From Oscillospiraceae bacterium (GTDB lineage: Bacteria; Bacillota; Clostridia; Oscillospirales; Oscillospiraceae): a stretch of 6,589 bases of DNA. The stretch lies in contig JAFRUW010000049.1 of NCBI GenBank assembly GCA_017438675.1, positions 1 through 6,589 on the forward strand. Reading direction: 5' to 3'. Below the pieces are notes generated by a model. The model made no database searches. It worked only from the letters and a program-made list of their open reading frames with translations, and was not told where the DNA came from. The translations under genes were made by a program, and so were the position numbers. Shown here piece by piece: positions 5,528-6,589 of the stretch (position 1 is the first letter of the stretch; every line of letters starts with the position of its first letter).

Positions 5528-5555
5528 GTAGGGGCGATCATTGATCGCCCGCCGA
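5528..5555 (+). repeat. REP-like palindrome C
   Basis: Arms GGGCGATC (5532-5539) and GATCGCCC (5543-5550) pair perfectly over 8 bp with an ATT loop. The head GTAG (5528-5531) and tail GCCGA (5551-5555) match palindrome B, while the inner stem bases are unrelated. Confidence 0.6.
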
Positions 5556-5609
5556 ACAGACTGCGATAACCGGGGCGTTATGATGAACACGCGTTATATC
5601 GGTTGACAT

Positions 5610-5645
5610 AACACGAGCCGATGCCATCATCGACCCGTGTTTTTT
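5610..5645 (+). terminator. Terminator-like hairpin with no assigned gene
   Basis: Outer arms AACACG (5610-5615) and CGTGTT (5636-5641) and inner arms CGATG (5619-5623) and CATCG (5628-5632) form an 11-bp stem with a symmetric 3x3 internal loop, followed by a T-run (5640-5645). It lies about 450 bases past the SLOG gene stop, beyond a strong terminator. It could be a backup terminator, insulate secA, end an unrecognised RNA, or be another palindromic repeat. Confidence 0.5.
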
Positions 5646-5659
5646 GGCCTCCGAAGGCC
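5646..5659. repeat. Small hairpin after the orphan terminator
   Basis: GGCCT (5646-5650) and AGGCC (5655-5659) pair around CCGA. It directly abuts the T-run of the preceding hairpin and is probably part of the same palindromic cluster. Confidence 0.4.
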
Positions 5660-5691
5660 GTAACGGCGTAAATATCAGGATTTTTTTGCCC

Positions 5692-5709
5692 CAAATTTCA
5701 TAAAATTTG
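5692..5709. repeat. AT-rich palindrome upstream of the secA promoter
   Basis: CAAATTT (5692-5698) and AAATTTG (5703-5709) are perfect inverse complements separated by CATA. It lies about 33 bases before the secA -10, so it could be an operator or part of an AT-rich upstream promoter element. Confidence 0.45.
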
Positions 5710-5718
5710 TCATTTCCC

Positions 5719-5747
5719 TTTTTTTATTTAAAAACTTGTGATATAAT
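5719..5747 (+). promoter_or_regulatory. secA promoter, extended -10 type
   Basis: A perfect TATAAT (5742-5747) is preceded by TGA (5739-5741), forming an extended -10. The -35 position (about 5719-5724) is only a T-run, which an extended -10 can tolerate. The predicted start near 5754 leaves a leader of roughly 90 bases. Confidence 0.7.
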
Positions 5748-5824
5748 ACATTGATATTTATAACTATAAGTGTCTCTGTGAGGGCTTTCCCCCGGAGATC
5801 GGATATATAGGATCGTGAATTACG

Positions 5825-5830
5825 AAAGGA
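5825..5830 (+). promoter_or_regulatory. Ribosome binding site of secA
   Basis: AAAGGA lies 12 bases before the ATG at 5843, longer than the usual 6-9. No better start codon lies nearer, and the N-terminal sequence beginning MAKKGIFNKLFG fits SecA. Confidence 0.6.
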
Positions 5831-5842
5831 ACACAAACCAAC

Positions 5843-6589
5843 ATGGCAAAAAAAGGCATTTTCAATAAATTGTTCGGAACGAAATCGGAGCGTGAGCTGA
5901 AGCGCATCATCCCCATTGCCGACAAGGTGGACGCGCTGGAGGAGGAATGGCGGAAGCTTACGGACGAGGAGCTGAAGGCAAAGACCGGTCAGTTTAAGGA
6001 AAGACTGGCAAACGGCGAAACCCTGGACGATATCCTGCCCGAGGCATTCGCAACAGTCCGCGAGGCGGCTGACCGCGTCATCGGACTGAGACCCTACAGA
6101 GTGCAGATCATCGGCGGCATAGTTCTCCATCAGGGCAGGATCGCCGAAATGAAGACCGGTGAAGGCAAGACCCTTGTCGCCACCCTCCCGGCATATCTCA
6201 ACGCCCTCACAGGCAAGGGCGTGCACATCGTCACCGTAAACGATTACCTTGCCCGACGCGACAGCGAGTGGATCGGCAAGGTCCACAGATTCTTAGGCCT
6301 CACCGTTGGCCTTATCGTTCACGGCCTTGACAATTCCCAGCGCAAGGAAGCCTATCAGTCGGACATCACCTACGGCACCAACAATGAGATGGGCTTCGAC
6401 AACCTCCGCGACAACATGGCCATCTACAAGGAGCGCATGGTTCAGAGGGGCCACGTCTTCGCCATCGTGGACGAGGTGGACTCCATCCTCATCGACGAGG
6501 CCAGAACCCCCCTCATCATCTCCGGCGCGGGCGACAAGTCCACGGAGCTTTACGAACAGGCGGATCAGTTCGTCGCCAGACTGAGGAAG
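5843..6589 (+). CDS. secA: Protein translocase subunit SecA, N-terminal part (3' partial)
   Basis: The first 249 residues of SecA, the ATPase that drives secretory preproteins through the SecYEG channel at the cytoplasmic membrane. The frame stays open to the right edge; full SecA is about 800-950 residues, so most of the protein lies outside. Visible elements of nucleotide-binding domain 1: Walker A MKTGEGKT (103-110) preceded by HQGRIAE, TVNDYLARRD (131-140), TYGTNNEMGFDNLRDNM (176-192), Walker B DEVD (210-213) and LIDEARTPLIISG (216-228). The usual TYGTNNEFGFDYLRDNM has M for F and N for Y here, modest changes in a conserved block. The N-terminus is short and basic-amphipathic, as normal. 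secA has its own extended -10 promoter and a leader of about 90 bases with no convincing regulatory fold. Any role of downstream genes such as prfB cannot be seen. Confidence 0.97.
   Translation, partial: MAKKGIFNKLFGTKSERELKRIIPIADKVDALEEEWRKLTDEELKAKTGQFKERLANGETLDDILPEAFATVREAADRVIGLRPYRVQIIGGIVLHQGRIAEMKTGEGKTLVATLPAYLNALTGKGVHIVTVNDYLARRDSEWIGKVHRFLGLTVGLIVHGLDNSQRKEAYQSDITYGTNNEMGFDNLRDNMAIYKERMVQRGHVFAIVDEVDSILIDEARTPLIISGAGDKSTELYEQADQFVARLRK

Larger units (their letters stand above)
5212..5691. other. Gene-free spacer rich in short palindromes
   Basis: About 480 bases between the SLOG gene terminator and the secA promoter region. The open frames crossing it have low-complexity, Arg/Pro/Ser-rich translations, no ribosome binding site worth the name and no recognisable domain, so I call none. 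The stretch instead holds at least six hairpin-forming sequences, the main ones listed separately, and a terminator-like hairpin near its right end. No tRNA or known structured RNA was recognised. Confidence 0.7.

Noticed and set aside
5210..5569. Forward and reverse ORFs of 70-119 codons in the spacer before secA
   Set aside because: They read through the palindromic repeats, overlap one another in several frames, and lack ribosome binding sites and recognisable composition.
5603..5630. Promoter from TTGACA at 5603
   Set aside because: The -35 is perfect, but the best -10 at suitable spacing is CATCAT (5625-5630), and both lie inside the terminator-like hairpin region, so a promoter is unlikely.
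5246..5659. CRISPR array in the palindrome-rich spacer
   Set aside because: The repeats differ in sequence and orientation and have irregular spacing; there is no run of identical direct repeats with unique spacers and no cas gene.
5707..5712. TTGTCA at 5707 as the secA -35
   Set aside because: It matches 5 of 6 bases but lies 29 bases from the TATAAT, far beyond workable spacing.
5675..6286. Reverse-strand ORF opposite secA
   Set aside because: Antisense to the SecA N-terminus with its Walker A and NDYLARRD motifs; no independent support.

Overview
The window looks like chromosomal core DNA of a moderately GC-rich, anaerobic, gut-type Clostridia member (Bacillota, perhaps Oscillospiraceae/Ruminococcaceae-like). 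This is inferred from HemZ, an FMN-riboswitch-controlled ribU, a YpsA-type SLOG protein, AGGAG-type ribosome binding sites, and intergenic palindromes of a style I recall from gut clostridia. Base composition was judged by eye, not computed. There is no phage, plasmid, insertion sequence, CRISPR, rRNA or tRNA signal.

Positions 1-3157 form a forward-strand operon-like run. It holds the last 34 codons of an unidentified gene, a glyoxalase II-like metallo-beta-lactamase-fold hydrolase, hemZ (radical SAM, overlapping the hydrolase by 4 bases), and a uridine-kinase-like P-loop kinase 1 base further on. Positions 3158-3305 carry an inverted repeat and promoter sequences for a small membrane protein with a C-terminal zinc ribbon (3306-3704). 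That gene ends at a strong bidirectional terminator shared with the convergent gene ribU.

On the reverse strand, ribU (3781-4350) encodes the riboflavin-binding S component of an ECF transporter. Its leader holds a complete FMN riboswitch (RFN element), an intrinsic terminator and a visible antiterminator pairing, so flavin should switch uptake off. The ribU promoter faces a near-consensus promoter for a DUF1273/YpsA-like SLOG protein (4663-5163). A perfect 17-bp palindrome (7-3-7) lies between the two promoters and covers the ribU -35, which makes it a good operator candidate.

Positions 5164-5842 have no convincing gene. They hold the SLOG gene terminator, then a cluster of short palindromes. 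Three share a GTAG head and a stem starting GG and ending CC but have unrelated stem interiors; two of these face each other like a BIME. A second terminator-like hairpin follows that no gene accounts for, then an AT-rich palindrome and the secA promoter and leader. secA (5843 to the right edge) is the N-terminal part of the protein-export ATPase.

Most genes are ordinary housekeeping or accessory-metabolic genes. The parts most worth a second look are non-coding: the ribU/SLOG divergent control region and the palindrome-rich spacer before secA. I see no clear evidence of a new multi-gene system.
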